Below, piece after piece: positions 7,036 through 14,979 of a stretch of DNA of 37,530 nt (positions within the stretch are counted from its first letter, which is position 1; each line of letters starts with the position of its first letter). The notes below the pieces were generated by a model that worked only from the letters and a program-made list of their open reading frames with translations, had not been told where the DNA came from and made no database searches. A program made the position numbers and the translations under genes. The stretch comes from Chloroflexota bacterium (GTDB taxonomy: Bacteria > Chloroflexota > UBA6077 > SHYK01), in contig JAERMM010000009.1 in the NCBI GenBank assembly GCA_016844585.1, positions 1 through 37,530 of the forward strand. Direction: 5' to 3'.

Positions 7036-9632
7036 GCAACGTGCTTCAAAATTGGCCCATTACTGACCAGGCGTTCGGCGAGTTCCTCGCCACCGCGGCC
7101 GATCGGTACGGCGACCGGCCGGCGCTGCTGATAAAGCCGGGGTTCCGAACTCGCATCACGACGTACAGAGGCCTCGAGCGTGGGGCGCTTCGAGTTGGGC
7201 GATACCTGCAGGCACGCGGAATCGGCAAAGGGGACCGCGTTCTTCTGTGGGCGCCCAACATGCCCGAATGGGTACAGGTCTTCTTTGGCTGTCAGAAGGT
7301 CGGCGCTGTCGTCGTCCCCCTCGACGTCCGCAGCGCCCCCGACTTTGTCGAGACAATCGTGGAAAAGACCCGGCCGAAGCTCGCGGTGCTCTCTCGATCA
7401 ACTGTCCAGCATGCCGGGTCAGTCAACGTTCCCGTGGCGCATCTCGAGCAGTTAGAGATCGACTTGCCGAATGAGGCAGAGCTGCTGGAACGCGTCGAGG
7501 TCGAACCAGACGAGATCGCTGAGATCATGTTTACTTCCGGGACGACCGGTGACCCCAAAGGGGTCATGCTCACGCACCGCAACGTCCTCTTCAACGTCCT
7601 GGGCGCCCATGACGTGCTGACCATCAGGCCCGATTTTCGGCTTCTGTCGCTGTTGCCGCTCAGCCATATGTTGGAGCAGAGCCTCGGCCTGTTCACGCCC
7701 TTATCTGGCGGCGCCAGCATCGCCTATCCCATCAGCCGCCAGCCGAGCGTACTGTTCCGAACCATCGCGGAAAACCGTGTAAGCATGCTTGTCGTCGTAC
7801 CTCAGGCGCTGCAGCTATTCGTCAACGCCATCGAGCGCGAGGCCCGCCGCCAGGGGCGGGAGGCGCAGATTCAGCGCCTGTTCGGCTTCGCCGAGCGATT
7901 GCCGATGCCCTTGCGCCGCCTGGCCTTCCGCTCAGTTCATCAAAAGTTCGGCGGCGGGCTCGATGTTGTCATCAGTGGCGGCGCCTATCTGGATCCGGCG
8001 CTGGCTCACAAATGGCAGCTAATGGGAGTTCAGGTCTTACAGGGTTATGGGGCAACGGAAGCAGCTCCCGTCATCTCATGCGACCGACCGGGACGTGCGA
8101 AGACCGGAGCCGTCGGCACGGCGTTTCCCGGCGTCGATCTGCTGATTGCGCCTGATGGCGAGATTCTCGCGAAAGGTCCGAACGTCTTTGGTGGCTACTG
8201 GGACAACCCGGAAGCCACGGCGCGCGCGCTCGAGGACGGCTGGTACCACACCGGCGATCTCGGATCGCTTGATCAAGATGGCTACGTGCACCTCAAGGGC
8301 CGCAAGAAGGATTTGATCGTGCTGGCCAACGGGCAGAACGTCTACCCGGAGGACATCGAGAGCCGATTGATCCAGCAACCGGCCGTAGAAGACGGTGTCG
8401 TCGTGGGCTTATCACGGCCGAACGGCGCCATCGAAGTGCACGCCGTGCTGCTGATGCGCGACCCATCGGTCGCGGGCGACGCCGTGCGGCAGGCGAACGG
8501 ACACCTTGCGGACCACCAGCAGGTGCAGGGGTTTACCGTCTGGCCATTGGACGATTTTCCAAGGACGCACACGCTAAAGGTGAAGAAACACGAGGTGATC
8601 GACTTCCTGTTGAACCAGGAAACGATCGACGTTTCCTCTCAGTCGGCGGTCCAGACTAAGGCCCCAGACGACCCGCTCTTTCGCCTGATTGCGGAGCTGG
8701 CTTCCGTTCCGGCGTCCCAGGTTACCGCGGAACGAACGCTTGGCGGCGACCTGAATCTCGACTCCCTCAGCCGCGTCGAGCTGCTCTCCGCCGTCGAGGG
8801 AGAGCTGGGCGCCTACGTCGACGAGGCTAACGTTACGCCCAACACCACCGTCGCCGAGCTCCGTCGGTTGGTGGAGGCTTCGCAGAGCCGAAGCGCAGAC
8901 AACACCTTCAAGTCATGGCCGCTAGGCCTGATCGGGAGCGTTGCCCGTGAGCTGTTCGTGCAGCTGATTGTATTCCCTGCGTATCACCTGTTCTGGCGCG
9001 TGCGGAGCACTGGGCTCGAACACGTGGCCGACCTTCATGAGCCCGCGCTCATCGCGGCAAACCATAACTTCGGTGTGGGCACGATCGGACTCGATCCAGC
9101 CGCCGCATGGATGGGGCTCCCTCGCGCCTTGAGACTGCGAACGTGCACCGCCGGCGAAGAACACGCGGTGTTCGACCAGCCAATCAAGGGCTTTCTGGCG
9201 CGCCTCCTAAACGCCTTCCCGCTGTCGAGGGAGGGCAACGTTCGGGGCAGCCTGGAGTACATCGGCAAGCTGCTCGATCTGGGCTGGTCGGTCCTGATCT
9301 TCCCCGAGGGAAAGCTCACCGTTGACGGTCCCATGCAGCCCTTCATGGGGGGAACCGGGCTGATCGCGGTCGAGTCGCGCACACCCGTGGTGCCGATGTA
9401 CATCGAAGTGGAGCGCAAGGGCATCGTCGAGGGGAGCCGCGGTCCGTGGCGTGGGGCGTTCGCCATCCACCTGGGCAAGACGCTGCGGTTTGCCCCCGGA
9501 ACCTCGTATGCGGCAGCGACCCAGCAGATCGAGGACGCGGTTCGCGCCCTGGCGCCAGCGGGCGCGCGGACCGAGCGAGAGAAACGCGACAGCAACCTGC
9601 AAGAGACTGGAATCCGCGGAACGGGGGCCTAG
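7032..9632 (+). CDS. Second three-domain ligase / carrier protein / PlsC acyltransferase
   Basis: An 866-residue paralogue of the protein at 3657, in the same domain order. Ligase: TSGTTGDPKG at 168-177, QGYGATEA at 337-344, YHTGD at 405-409 and K516 in THTLKVKK. Carrier domain: S578 in LNLDSLS. PlsC-like domain about 640-840: the acyl-acceptor motif FPEGK at 757-761 is intact, but the catalytic histidine motif reads H678-NFGVGTIGL-D688, so the aspartate is ten residues after the histidine rather than five. The start has AAAGGAG seven bases upstream and overlaps the MBL stop. The sequence differs from its paralogue throughout, so this is an old duplication, not a recent one. A distinct acyl or acceptor specificity is likely but unproven. 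Confidence 0.88.
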   Translation: MSNVLQNWPITDQAFGEFLATAADRYGDRPALLIKPGFRTRITTYRGLERGALRVGRYLQARGIGKGDRVLLWAPNMPEWVQVFFGCQKVGAVVVPLDVRSAPDFVETIVEKTRPKLAVLSRSTVQHAGSVNVPVAHLEQLEIDLPNEAELLERVEVEPDEIAEIMFTSGTTGDPKGVMLTHRNVLFNVLGAHDVLTIRPDFRLLSLLPLSHMLEQSLGLFTPLSGGASIAYPISRQPSVLFRTIAENRVSMLVVVPQALQLFVNAIEREARRQGREAQIQRLFGFAERLPMPLRRLAFRSVHQKFGGGLDVVISGGAYLDPALAHKWQLMGVQVLQGYGATEAAPVISCDRPGRAKTGAVGTAFPGVDLLIAPDGEILAKGPNVFGGYWDNPEATARALEDGWYHTGDLGSLDQDGYVHLKGRKKDLIVLANGQNVYPEDIESRLIQQPAVEDGVVVGLSRPNGAIEVHAVLLMRDPSVAGDAVRQANGHLADHQQVQGFTVWPLDDFPRTHTLKVKKHEVIDFLLNQETIDVSSQSAVQTKAPDDPLFRLIAELASVPASQVTAERTLGGDLNLDSLSRVELLSAVEGELGAYVDEANVTPNTTVAELRRLVEASQSRSADNTFKSWPLGLIGSVARELFVQLIVFPAYHLFWRVRSTGLEHVADLHEPALIAANHNFGVGTIGLDPAAAWMGLPRALRLRTCTAGEEHAVFDQPIKGFLARLLNAFPLSREGNVRGSLEYIGKLLDLGWSVLIFPEGKLTVDGPMQPFMGGTGLIAVESRTPVVPMYIEVERKGIVEGSRGPWRGAFAIHLGKTLRFAPGTSYAAATQQIEDAVRALAPAGARTEREKRDSNLQETGIRGTGA

Positions 9633-9634
9633 CC

Positions 9635-10858
9635 GTGCGTCGAGTGTCTCTCAGATGGATGCTTCTCTACGGCGCTGCGCGCACAGGGGTGGGCATTCAT
9701 GACATCTTCTACAACGCGGTGGCCGGCTTCTACCTCGCAAGCTACGGCATGCCAAACGTGGCCATTGGCTTTCTCGCGAACGAACGCTCACTGATCGGCG
9801 CCCTTTTGCAACCGCTGGTCGGCGCGGCCAGCGATCGCCTGCAAACGCCTCTCGGCCGGCGCCGGCCAGTCATGCTGCTCGTGATCCCCACCATTCTGGG
9901 CTTCCTGGCGCTGGCCATGCGTCCGGACACCTGGCTCGTGGTGCTGATTTTCATCCTGGGCCCGCTCTTTCTCGGACTCGCCGTCACGGCCTACCAGGTG
10001 CTGCTGCCGGACTGTGTGGTGCCGGAGCAACGAGGCCTAGCAAACGGCGTCAACGTCTTCATGGGGTTCGTGGGCGGCATCGGACTGCTGCTGGTCGCGT
10101 TCCGCGTCTGGGAGTCGCAGCCCGGGATCGTCTTCATCGGGGTGGCCGCGTCTCTGGCCGTGGGCTTCGCGATCACGATGCTCACCATCAAGGAGCCGGC
10201 CGACGGCGTTTCCGAGGAGGCAGAGGAGCGTTTTAGCCTGGGCGACTATCTGCAGAGCATCCTGCAGTACCGGTCTGCAACTCTGTACGTGGCGTCTTAC
10301 TTTTTCTTCTGGTTTGGAATCGGGGGAATCACGCCGTTCATCACTCGATTCGGAAACGAGGAGCTGGGCGTGCCGCAGAACGAGACGTTCCTGCTTCTGC
10401 TCGCCGTGATGATCGCGACCATGGTGTCGGCCGCGCCGGCCGGCTGGCTGGGCGACCGTATCGGCAAGAAGGTCATGACGAGCTGGGGCCTGATTGCCTT
10501 CGCGGTATTCATTTTGATCGGTTCTCAGATCGAGACCCGTGACCAGGCCATTGTGATCCTCGCCTTCGCCGGCATTGGCCAGGCGATCCCGTCGGTGCTG
10601 GCGTACCCGCTCTTTACCGAGCTGGTACCTGCCCGTCGGATGGGCGAACTGACCGGCCTCAGCACTATGGTGTGGTCGCTCGCCCAACCGATCGGCGCCA
10701 CGGTCTTCGGCGCCGTCGCGGACGCGACGGGCAGCCTGCGCAGCGTTCTGGTCGGGGGCAGCATTGCCCTGCTCATCTCGTGGCTGATTCTGCGTGCGGT
10801 GAACGTTCCGCGGAAAGTCCCGCCCGAAAACACCGCGCCAGTTGCAGACGGGGCGTAG
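9635..10858 (+). CDS. MFS transporter of the GPH/SLC45-like type
   Basis: A 407-residue, about 12-helix transporter starting at a GTG two bases after the stop of the preceding ligase. The motif GAASDRLQTPLGRRRPVML after helix 2 is the S-D-R-x5-GRRRP signature of the glycoside-pentoside-hexuronide/SLC45-related branch. A second loop, GWLGDRIGKKVM, sits in the C-terminal half. It is only distantly related to the first MFS of the operon. The same broad superfamily branch includes melibiose carriers and the vertebrate lysophosphatidylcholine carrier MFSD2A, so either a sugar or a lipid headgroup compound is conceivable. The operon context favours a lipid-related substrate (inference). It is the last gene of the operon. 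Confidence 0.83.
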   Translation: MRRVSLRWMLLYGAARTGVGIHDIFYNAVAGFYLASYGMPNVAIGFLANERSLIGALLQPLVGAASDRLQTPLGRRRPVMLLVIPTILGFLALAMRPDTWLVVLIFILGPLFLGLAVTAYQVLLPDCVVPEQRGLANGVNVFMGFVGGIGLLLVAFRVWESQPGIVFIGVAASLAVGFAITMLTIKEPADGVSEEAEERFSLGDYLQSILQYRSATLYVASYFFFWFGIGGITPFITRFGNEELGVPQNETFLLLLAVMIATMVSAAPAGWLGDRIGKKVMTSWGLIAFAVFILIGSQIETRDQAIVILAFAGIGQAIPSVLAYPLFTELVPARRMGELTGLSTMVWSLAQPIGATVFGAVADATGSLRSVLVGGSIALLISWLILRAVNVPRKVPPENTAPVADGA

Positions 10859-10951
10859 ATGGGATGGTGGGCTCGCCGTACACTCTGCATGAAACCAGCA
10901 ATCGGTGTCGAGCGCCGTAGTGGCAGTCGGCGCCTGGGGGCACGCGACCCG

Positions 10952-11183
10952 ATGGATGCGGAGAGCCTTCGAGCCCGACAGGCTGAGTGGGACCGCTTTC
11001 ACCAATGGGAACGAGCGCACCTCGCCGAGCAGACCCTCGAGGAAAAGTGGCGCTGGTACGAGGCGGCCTACGAGTTGGCGCGCCAATTAGGCCATCTCTG
11101 CCGAGCCTCACCTCGACCTTGAGAAAATTCGCCACATCCGGTCGGTGCAGGCCAAGCTGGCGTTGCTGCCATGGCGGAGCTGA
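10952..11183 (+). pseudogene. Frameshifted small helical partner of a nucleotidyltransferase
   Basis: An ATG at 10952 opens a charged helical peptide (MDAESLRARQAEWDRF.., then WERAHLAEQTLEEKW). In its own frame it ends at 11122. Shifting one base near 11094 continues it as ISAEPHLDLEKIRHIRSV.. to a stop at 11183, a far more natural C-terminus. Small proteins of this look commonly precede MNT-type nucleotidyltransferase genes, and the next reading unit here is exactly such a gene, also broken. A TACACT -10-like box lies at 10879-10884. Decay of the whole module is the simplest reading. Confidence 0.5.
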
Positions 11184-11198
11184 TACGCATCAGCGGCG

Positions 11199-11564
11199 TT
11201 GAATGAGGTCGTCCAATTCCTCGACGATCTCGAGGTTCCGTACATGGTCATTGGGGGCGTCGCCAATCAGGCACTCGAATTGATCTTATTCGGGCTGGCT
11301 TACCCTACGAGGAAGCGGCCATTCGCCGAGCATCGAGTGTCGAGGTCGGCGGTACTCGGGCGCAGGTTGCATCGGCGGAGGACCTCATTCTGCATAAGCT
11401 CGCATCGACTCGACCGAGAAACCGCGAAGACGCGGACGGCGTGATCCGGCGACAACGCACCGCTCTGGATCGGGGCTACCTCGATCCCCTCGTCCAAAAG
11501 TCTCTCGGAGATCCTGGAACAGCCAGAGATCTGGGACTGGTACACGCACCAAATCGCCCGATGA
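11199..11564 (+). pseudogene. Degraded MNT/AbiEii-like nucleotidyltransferase
   Basis: The start (NEVVQFLDDLEVPYMVIGGVANQ) matches the N-terminus of small nucleotidyltransferases, where the GG pair of the active site follows. The sequence then jumps straight to ILFGLAYP. After a frame change it reads EEAAIRRASSVEVGGTRAQ, AEDLILHKLAS and REDADGVIRRQ, and after another change EILEQPEIWDWYTHQ to a TGA at 11562-11564. The segment that should carry the catalytic aspartates, roughly 60-70 residues, is missing. Large deletion plus at least two frameshifts make this a pseudogene. Functional relatives are toxin-antitoxin or abortive-infection components. Confidence 0.65.
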
Positions 11565-11596
11565 AGAGCCAGAGTCGCAATAGTTCGCGCACGATC

Positions 11597-12958
11597 TTAG
11601 GCGCCTTCGTGATCTTCACGACTCGGCGAGCCACCTGGCCCGCGCACGCGTCGAACGCGCTCGACGATCTGCCCCTCATGACCTTCCCCTGTCGGCTCGT
11701 AGAAGCGGCTTCCCGCGATTGCATCCGGCAGGTGTTGCTGGTCAACCACGTGACCCTCGAAGTCGTGGGCGTATTTGTAGCCCTTGCCGTAGCCCATCCC
11801 TCGCATTAGTCCCGTAACCGCGTTCCTCAGGTGCAGAGGAACTGGCAGCGCGCCGGAGCGCTGCACCTCCGCCACGGCGCCCTCATAGGCGGTCTTTACC
11901 GAGTTGCTCTTCGGCGCAGTGGCCAGGTAGAGGGCCGCCTCCGTGAGCGGGAACAGCGCCTCTGGCATGCCGACAAAGTGGGCCGCCTGCTGCGCGGCGA
12001 TCGCCACGGGGAGCGCCATCGGGTCTGCGAGCCCGACGTCCTCCGATGCCAGAATGACCAGCCGGCGAGCCACAAATAGCGGATCCTCACCGGCTTCCAG
12101 CATGCGCGCAAGCCAGTACACCGCGGCGTCCGGGTCTGAGCCCCGAATCGACTTGATGAGAGCGGACACAAGGTCATAGTGCTGGTCGCCGGCGCGATCG
12201 TACATGAGCGCACGCCGCTGCATGGCGTCCTCGACGGTTGCCCTGATGACGTGACGCTCACCGTCCCCCGTCGGGGACGTGGCAAGCGTCGCCAATTCCA
12301 GCGCATTCAGTCCAATGCGGGCGTCGCCGCCAGCTACGCCGACGATGTAATCCAACGCGTCCGGATCGAGTTTCACGTGAAACATCGCCAGACCGCGGCT
12401 CTCGTCCCGCAGCGCCCGTTGGACCAGCGCCTCGATGTCCTCATCCGACAGCGACTCGAGGCGATACACGCGAGACCGCGACAGGAGGGCGCTGTTGACC
12501 TCGAACGACGGGTTCTCCGTCGTCGCTCCTATGAGGGTCAAGAGCCCACTTTCGACGTTGGGCAACACCGTATCCTGCTGGGCCTTGTTGAAACGGTGAA
12601 TCTCATCGATGAACAGGATGGTTCGCTGGCCCTGGCTTCGACGCGCCAGCGCGCCATCGGCCGCGCGCCGCAGGTCTGCCACGCCGGCCGAAACACCACT
12701 GAGGGCTACCATGTGTGCGTGGGTGGTTCGGCTGATAACTTCCGCCAGGGTCGTCTTCCCACTCCCCGGTGGCCCCCAGAGAATCATCGACGATAGCTGG
12801 TCCTCTTCGATTGCGCGTCGGAGCGCACGACCACAGCCCACCAGGTGCTCCTGCCCGACGAATTCATCGAGCGTCGTCGGGCGCATTCGAGTGGCGAGAG
12901 GCGCACCCGCGTTGGCCTGGACGCCGCCTGTCTGCACGGTGTCTGGAGCGGCAAACAA
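11597..12958 (-). CDS. rarA: Replication-associated recombination protein A (AAA+ ATPase)
   Basis: RarA/MgsA, the bacterial relative of the clamp-loader-like WRNIP1 ATPase that acts at stalled replication forks. Counting from TTG at 12958: RMRPTTLDEFVGQEHLVG, Walker A GPPGSGKT at 62-69, Walker B LFIDEIH ending near 121, GATTENPSFEVN sensor region, then the helical C-terminal domain (GSDPDAAVYWLARMLEAGEDP, YKYAHDFEGH). About 453 residues, the usual family length. The true start is uncertain: no ATG or GTG precedes the conserved part at a good distance. The TTG at 12958 follows AAGAGG too closely, and an ATC about 75 bases further upstream has a well-placed GGAGG. It is divergent from rpmH and carries a parS-like site in its coding sequence. 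Confidence 0.9.
   Translation of the reverse strand: MFAAPDTVQTGGVQANAGAPLATRMRPTTLDEFVGQEHLVGCGRALRRAIEEDQLSSMILWGPPGSGKTTLAEVISRTTHAHMVALSGVSAGVADLRRAADGALARRSQGQRTILFIDEIHRFNKAQQDTVLPNVESGLLTLIGATTENPSFEVNSALLSRSRVYRLESLSDEDIEALVQRALRDESRGLAMFHVKLDPDALDYIVGVAGGDARIGLNALELATLATSPTGDGERHVIRATVEDAMQRRALMYDRAGDQHYDLVSALIKSIRGSDPDAAVYWLARMLEAGEDPLFVARRLVILASEDVGLADPMALPVAIAAQQAAHFVGMPEALFPLTEAALYLATAPKSNSVKTAYEGAVAEVQRSGALPVPLHLRNAVTGLMRGMGYGKGYKYAHDFEGHVVDQQHLPDAIAGSRFYEPTGEGHEGQIVERVRRVRGPGGSPSREDHEGA
12369..12384. promoter_or_regulatory. parS: parS centromere site for ParB
   Basis: The 16-mer AGTTTCACGTGAAACA matches the widely conserved parS consensus (TGTTTCACGTGAAACA) at 15 of 16 positions, with a perfect 14-bp palindrome in the centre. 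It lies within rarA, read there as codons for FHVK, about 5 kb from the parAB genes of this window. ParB binds such sites to nucleate the partition complex. The match is too long to be expected by chance in this window. Confidence 0.88.
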
Positions 12959-13080
12959 GGCCTCTTGAGAGGGGGAGGAAGGCCCACCCGGGGCAGCCTG
13001 CGCCCTGACAGTGGGCCGGATATCGCGGCCTGAAGAGATGGTTCGCCTCCGATAATCTGTACGATCGACCCATCGCCTGA

Positions 13081-13110
13081 TTGACAGGCGGTTTCGACCC
13101 TTCCTATAAT
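13081..13110 (+). promoter_or_regulatory. Consensus sigma-70-type promoter for the rpmH operon
   Basis: TTGACA at 13081-13086 and TATAAT at 13105-13110, both perfect consensus hexamers, are 18 bases apart. Transcription would begin near 13117, giving an rpmH leader of about 175 bases that contains the three-copy repeat. A strong promoter fits a ribosomal protein gene. Confidence 0.85.
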
Positions 13111-13149
13111 CGCAAAAGCCTGCCAGGGACGACGACTCGCAAACCCCGG

Positions 13150-13282
13150 CGGTAGCGAAGACCGCAATGCCTGTGGCAACCGACGCCGACACCGCGGTAG
13201 CGAAACCGCAACGCCTGTAGCAACTGATGCCGACAAGCGGTAGCAAAAACCGCAATGCCTGTAGCAACCGATGCCGACAGAA
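13150..13282 (+). repeat. Three ~44-bp tandem repeats in the rpmH leader, each with a hairpin
   Basis: Copies start at 13150, 13195 and 13238, each beginning CGGTAGC and containing CCGCAAYGCCTGTRGCAAC. At the head of each copy (G)CGGT pairs with ACCG(C) across a 6-7 base loop (AGCGAAG, AGCGAA, AGCAAAA); the loops vary while the stems are kept. The array sits wholly between the consensus promoter and the GTG of rpmH and so would be transcribed as 5' leader RNA. It ends directly at the AAGGAGG ribosome binding site. Confidence 0.8.
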
Positions 13283-13291
13283 GGAGGCTGA

Positions 13292-13429
13292 GTGCCTAAG
13301 CGGACCTGGCAGCCCAAGCGGATCCCACGCAAGCGCGTCCACGGATTCCTCAAGCGCATGAGCTCACCCGGAGGCCGCGAGGTCATCCGTCGGCGGCGTC
13401 GCCGCGGCCGAAAACTGCTCTCTATTTGA
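13292..13429 (+). CDS. rpmH: Ribosomal protein L34 (bL34)
   Basis: A 45-residue basic protein beginning with GTG, preceded by AAGGAGG at 13281-13287. The sequence ([22 protein letters not shown], then [16 protein letters not shown]) is the standard L34 pattern of the large ribosomal subunit; the otherwise common RTYQP start reads RTWQP. It heads the usual rpmH-rnpA-yidD-yidC-jag order. Its leader is unusual, as described for the tandem repeats. Confidence 0.95.
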   Translation: MPKRTWQPKRIPRKRVHGFLKRMSSPGGREVIRRRRRRGRKLLSI

Positions 13430-13458
13430 CGTCCTGACCGTTTTCGCGACTGTTCCGG

Positions 13459-13480
13459 CCGACGATTGAGTCGCCGTCGG
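13459..13480 (+). terminator. Hairpin between rpmH and rnpA, possible attenuator
   Basis: CCGACG at 13459-13464 pairs with CGTCGG at 13475-13480 across a ten-base loop, 30 bases after the rpmH stop. There is no U-tract, so it could be a partial terminator or an RNA processing site. Either would fit the much lower need for RnpA than for L34. Confidence 0.3.
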
Positions 13481-13508
13481 ACCGAATCGCGGCGCTGACG
13501 GCGGCCGT

Positions 13509-13886
13509 ATGCAGCGAGCACACCGTCTTCGACGAGGTACAGACTTTGACCGCGTGCGGGCAAGCAGGCGGAGTTGGGCGCATCCACTGCTCATCTGCTA
13601 CGCCAGCCCCGCCGACGGCATCGGCCTCCCCAGGATTGGAATTGCCGTTGGTCGTCGCGTCGGCAACGCTGTCGTGCGCAACCAGGTGAAGCGCCGAATT
13701 CGTGAGGCAGTGCGCACGTTTTACGGGAAAATCCAGCCCGGGGTAGACCTTGTGTTGATTGCTCGGCCGGCAGCCTCGAAGGCTGGGTATGCAGATCTCG
13801 CCGGGGCGGTCGGTTCGCTCATTGAGAGAGCCGCGGCGAAACCGGTGGGTTCGAAAAGCCCGACCGATGGACCAGCACAATCGTGA
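13509..13886 (+). CDS. rnpA: Ribonuclease P protein component
   Basis: A 125-residue basic protein subunit of RNase P, which helps the RNA subunit process tRNA 5' ends. It shows the typical N-terminal [17 protein letters not shown], the [23 protein letters not shown] signature (RNxxKRxxRE) and [13 protein letters not shown] at 13509 is the start. The last bases overlap the GTG of yidD (GTGA), so the two are translationally coupled. The C-terminal tail after about residue 110 is longer than usual and low in conserved residues. Confidence 0.94.
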   Translation: MQRAHRLRRGTDFDRVRASRRSWAHPLLICYASPADGIGLPRIGIAVGRRVGNAVVRNQVKRRIREAVRTFYGKIQPGVDLVLIARPAASKAGYADLAGAVGSLIERAAAKPVGSKSPTDGPAQS

Positions 13887-14128
13887 AACCGATAGTCCTG
13901 TGGACAATTCGCCTCTACCAGTTGGCCATCTCGCCTGCTGTGCCGCCGTCTTGCCGCTACCTGCCAACCTGCAGCGAGTACTGTACGGAGGCGGTCGAGC
14001 GCCACGGTGTTGGGTGGGGGTTGTGGCTGGGCCTCCGCAGAATCGCCCGTTGCCACCCGTTTCACCCCGGCGGCTACGATCCCGTGCCGGACGTCCGAAT
14101 CAAAGCCACGCCGGTAGGCCACTTCTAG
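13883..14128 (+). CDS. yidD: Membrane protein insertion efficiency factor YidD
   Basis: 81 residues from a GTG overlapping the rnpA stop. It has the YidD hallmarks: an amphipathic N-terminal helix ([16 protein letters not shown]), three cysteines in [16 protein letters not shown], and the C-terminal [14 protein letters not shown]. YidD is thought to sit at the inner face of the membrane and assist YidC, whose gene follows 17 bases downstream. Confidence 0.95.
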   Translation: MKPIVLWTIRLYQLAISPAVPPSCRYLPTCSEYCTEAVERHGVGWGLWLGLRRIARCHPFHPGGYDPVPDVRIKATPVGHF

Positions 14129-14145
14129 TCTAGGATAGGTATTCT

Positions 14146-14976
14146 GTGCCGTTTTTCGACGTTTTCCTGCCAGTTTGGAACGGGCTGCTCGTCGGCCCAA
14201 TTGAGAGCGCGCTCATCGCCTTGGCGGAGGCGACAGGCAGCGCCGGCCTTGCAATCATCCTTTTCACAATTGCTGTCCGGACCGCGCTCTTGCCACTCGG
14301 CATCATGCAAGCAAAGTCGCAGAAAGCGATGTACGCGCTACAGCCGCATATAAAGGAGCTGCAGAAACGCTACGGCAACGACCGCCAGAAAATGAGCCAG
14401 GAGCAGATGCGCCTCTATAAGGAGAAGGGTGTCAATCCCCTCGCGGGCTGTTTGCCGATGCTTCTCCAGATGCCGATCTGGTTCGCCCTCTACTCCGCTC
14501 TGCTGACACTCGCCGATCGGAATACCCTCTTTCAACAGTCGTTCCTCTGGGTTGACAACCTCGCCCATCATTCCACACCCACCCTGGAAGACCCGAGAAC
14601 CTGGACGTTGGTGATCCTACCCGTGGTGACCGCGGCCACCCAGTGGGTCGTTCAGCGCATGGCGACGTTGCCAGCGGCAGACCCACAGCAACAGCAGATG
14701 AACCAGATGATGCAGTTCATGCCGCTGATGTTCCTGGTTTTCTCGTTTCAGGTGGCGTCGGGCCTGGTCCTATACTGGGTTATCTCGAACATCTATAGCA
14801 TCGTTCAGCAGTATTTCACACTCGGTTGGGGCACGCTCCCATTGCTTGGATCCGGTTCGCTGGTCGACGGGCCCGAACCCCCACGCGGAGACCAGCCGCA
14901 AATCGGGAAGCCAAACGCCGCACCGCCGCGACGAAAGGGACCAGGCCCGGCGCCTCGGCGGAAAAGGGGGAAGTAG
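14146..14976 (+). CDS. yidC: Membrane protein insertase YidC/Oxa1
   Basis: A 276-residue insertase of the short Gram-positive/Chloroflexota type without the large periplasmic domain. The core begins with GLAIILFTIAVRTALLPLGIMQAKSQ, with the conserved hydrophilic-groove arginine (R in AVRT). It continues with the cytoplasmic helical hairpin (MYALQPHIKELQKRYGNDRQKM), NPLAGCLPMLLQMPIWFALY and the late segments ending LVLYWVISNIYSIVQQ. The tail is long and basic (RRKGPGPAPRRKRGK), which can bind the ribosome. It starts at GTG 14146 and is followed three bases later by jag. Confidence 0.95.
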   Translation: MPFFDVFLPVWNGLLVGPIESALIALAEATGSAGLAIILFTIAVRTALLPLGIMQAKSQKAMYALQPHIKELQKRYGNDRQKMSQEQMRLYKEKGVNPLAGCLPMLLQMPIWFALYSALLTLADRNTLFQQSFLWVDNLAHHSTPTLEDPRTWTLVILPVVTAATQWVVQRMATLPAADPQQQQMNQMMQFMPLMFLVFSFQVASGLVLYWVISNIYSIVQQYFTLGWGTLPLLGSGSLVDGPEPPRGDQPQIGKPNAAPPRRKGPGPAPRRKRGK

Positions 14977-14979
14977 GCA

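Noticed and set aside
13150-13282. CRISPR array
   Set aside because: Direct head-to-tail repeats with no unique spacers and no cas genes; treated as a leader repeat instead.
13899-13907. DnaA-box-like TGTGGACAA at the start of yidD
   Set aside because: A single isolated box inside a coding region, with no cluster, no AT-rich stretch and no dnaA nearby; not evidence for an origin here.
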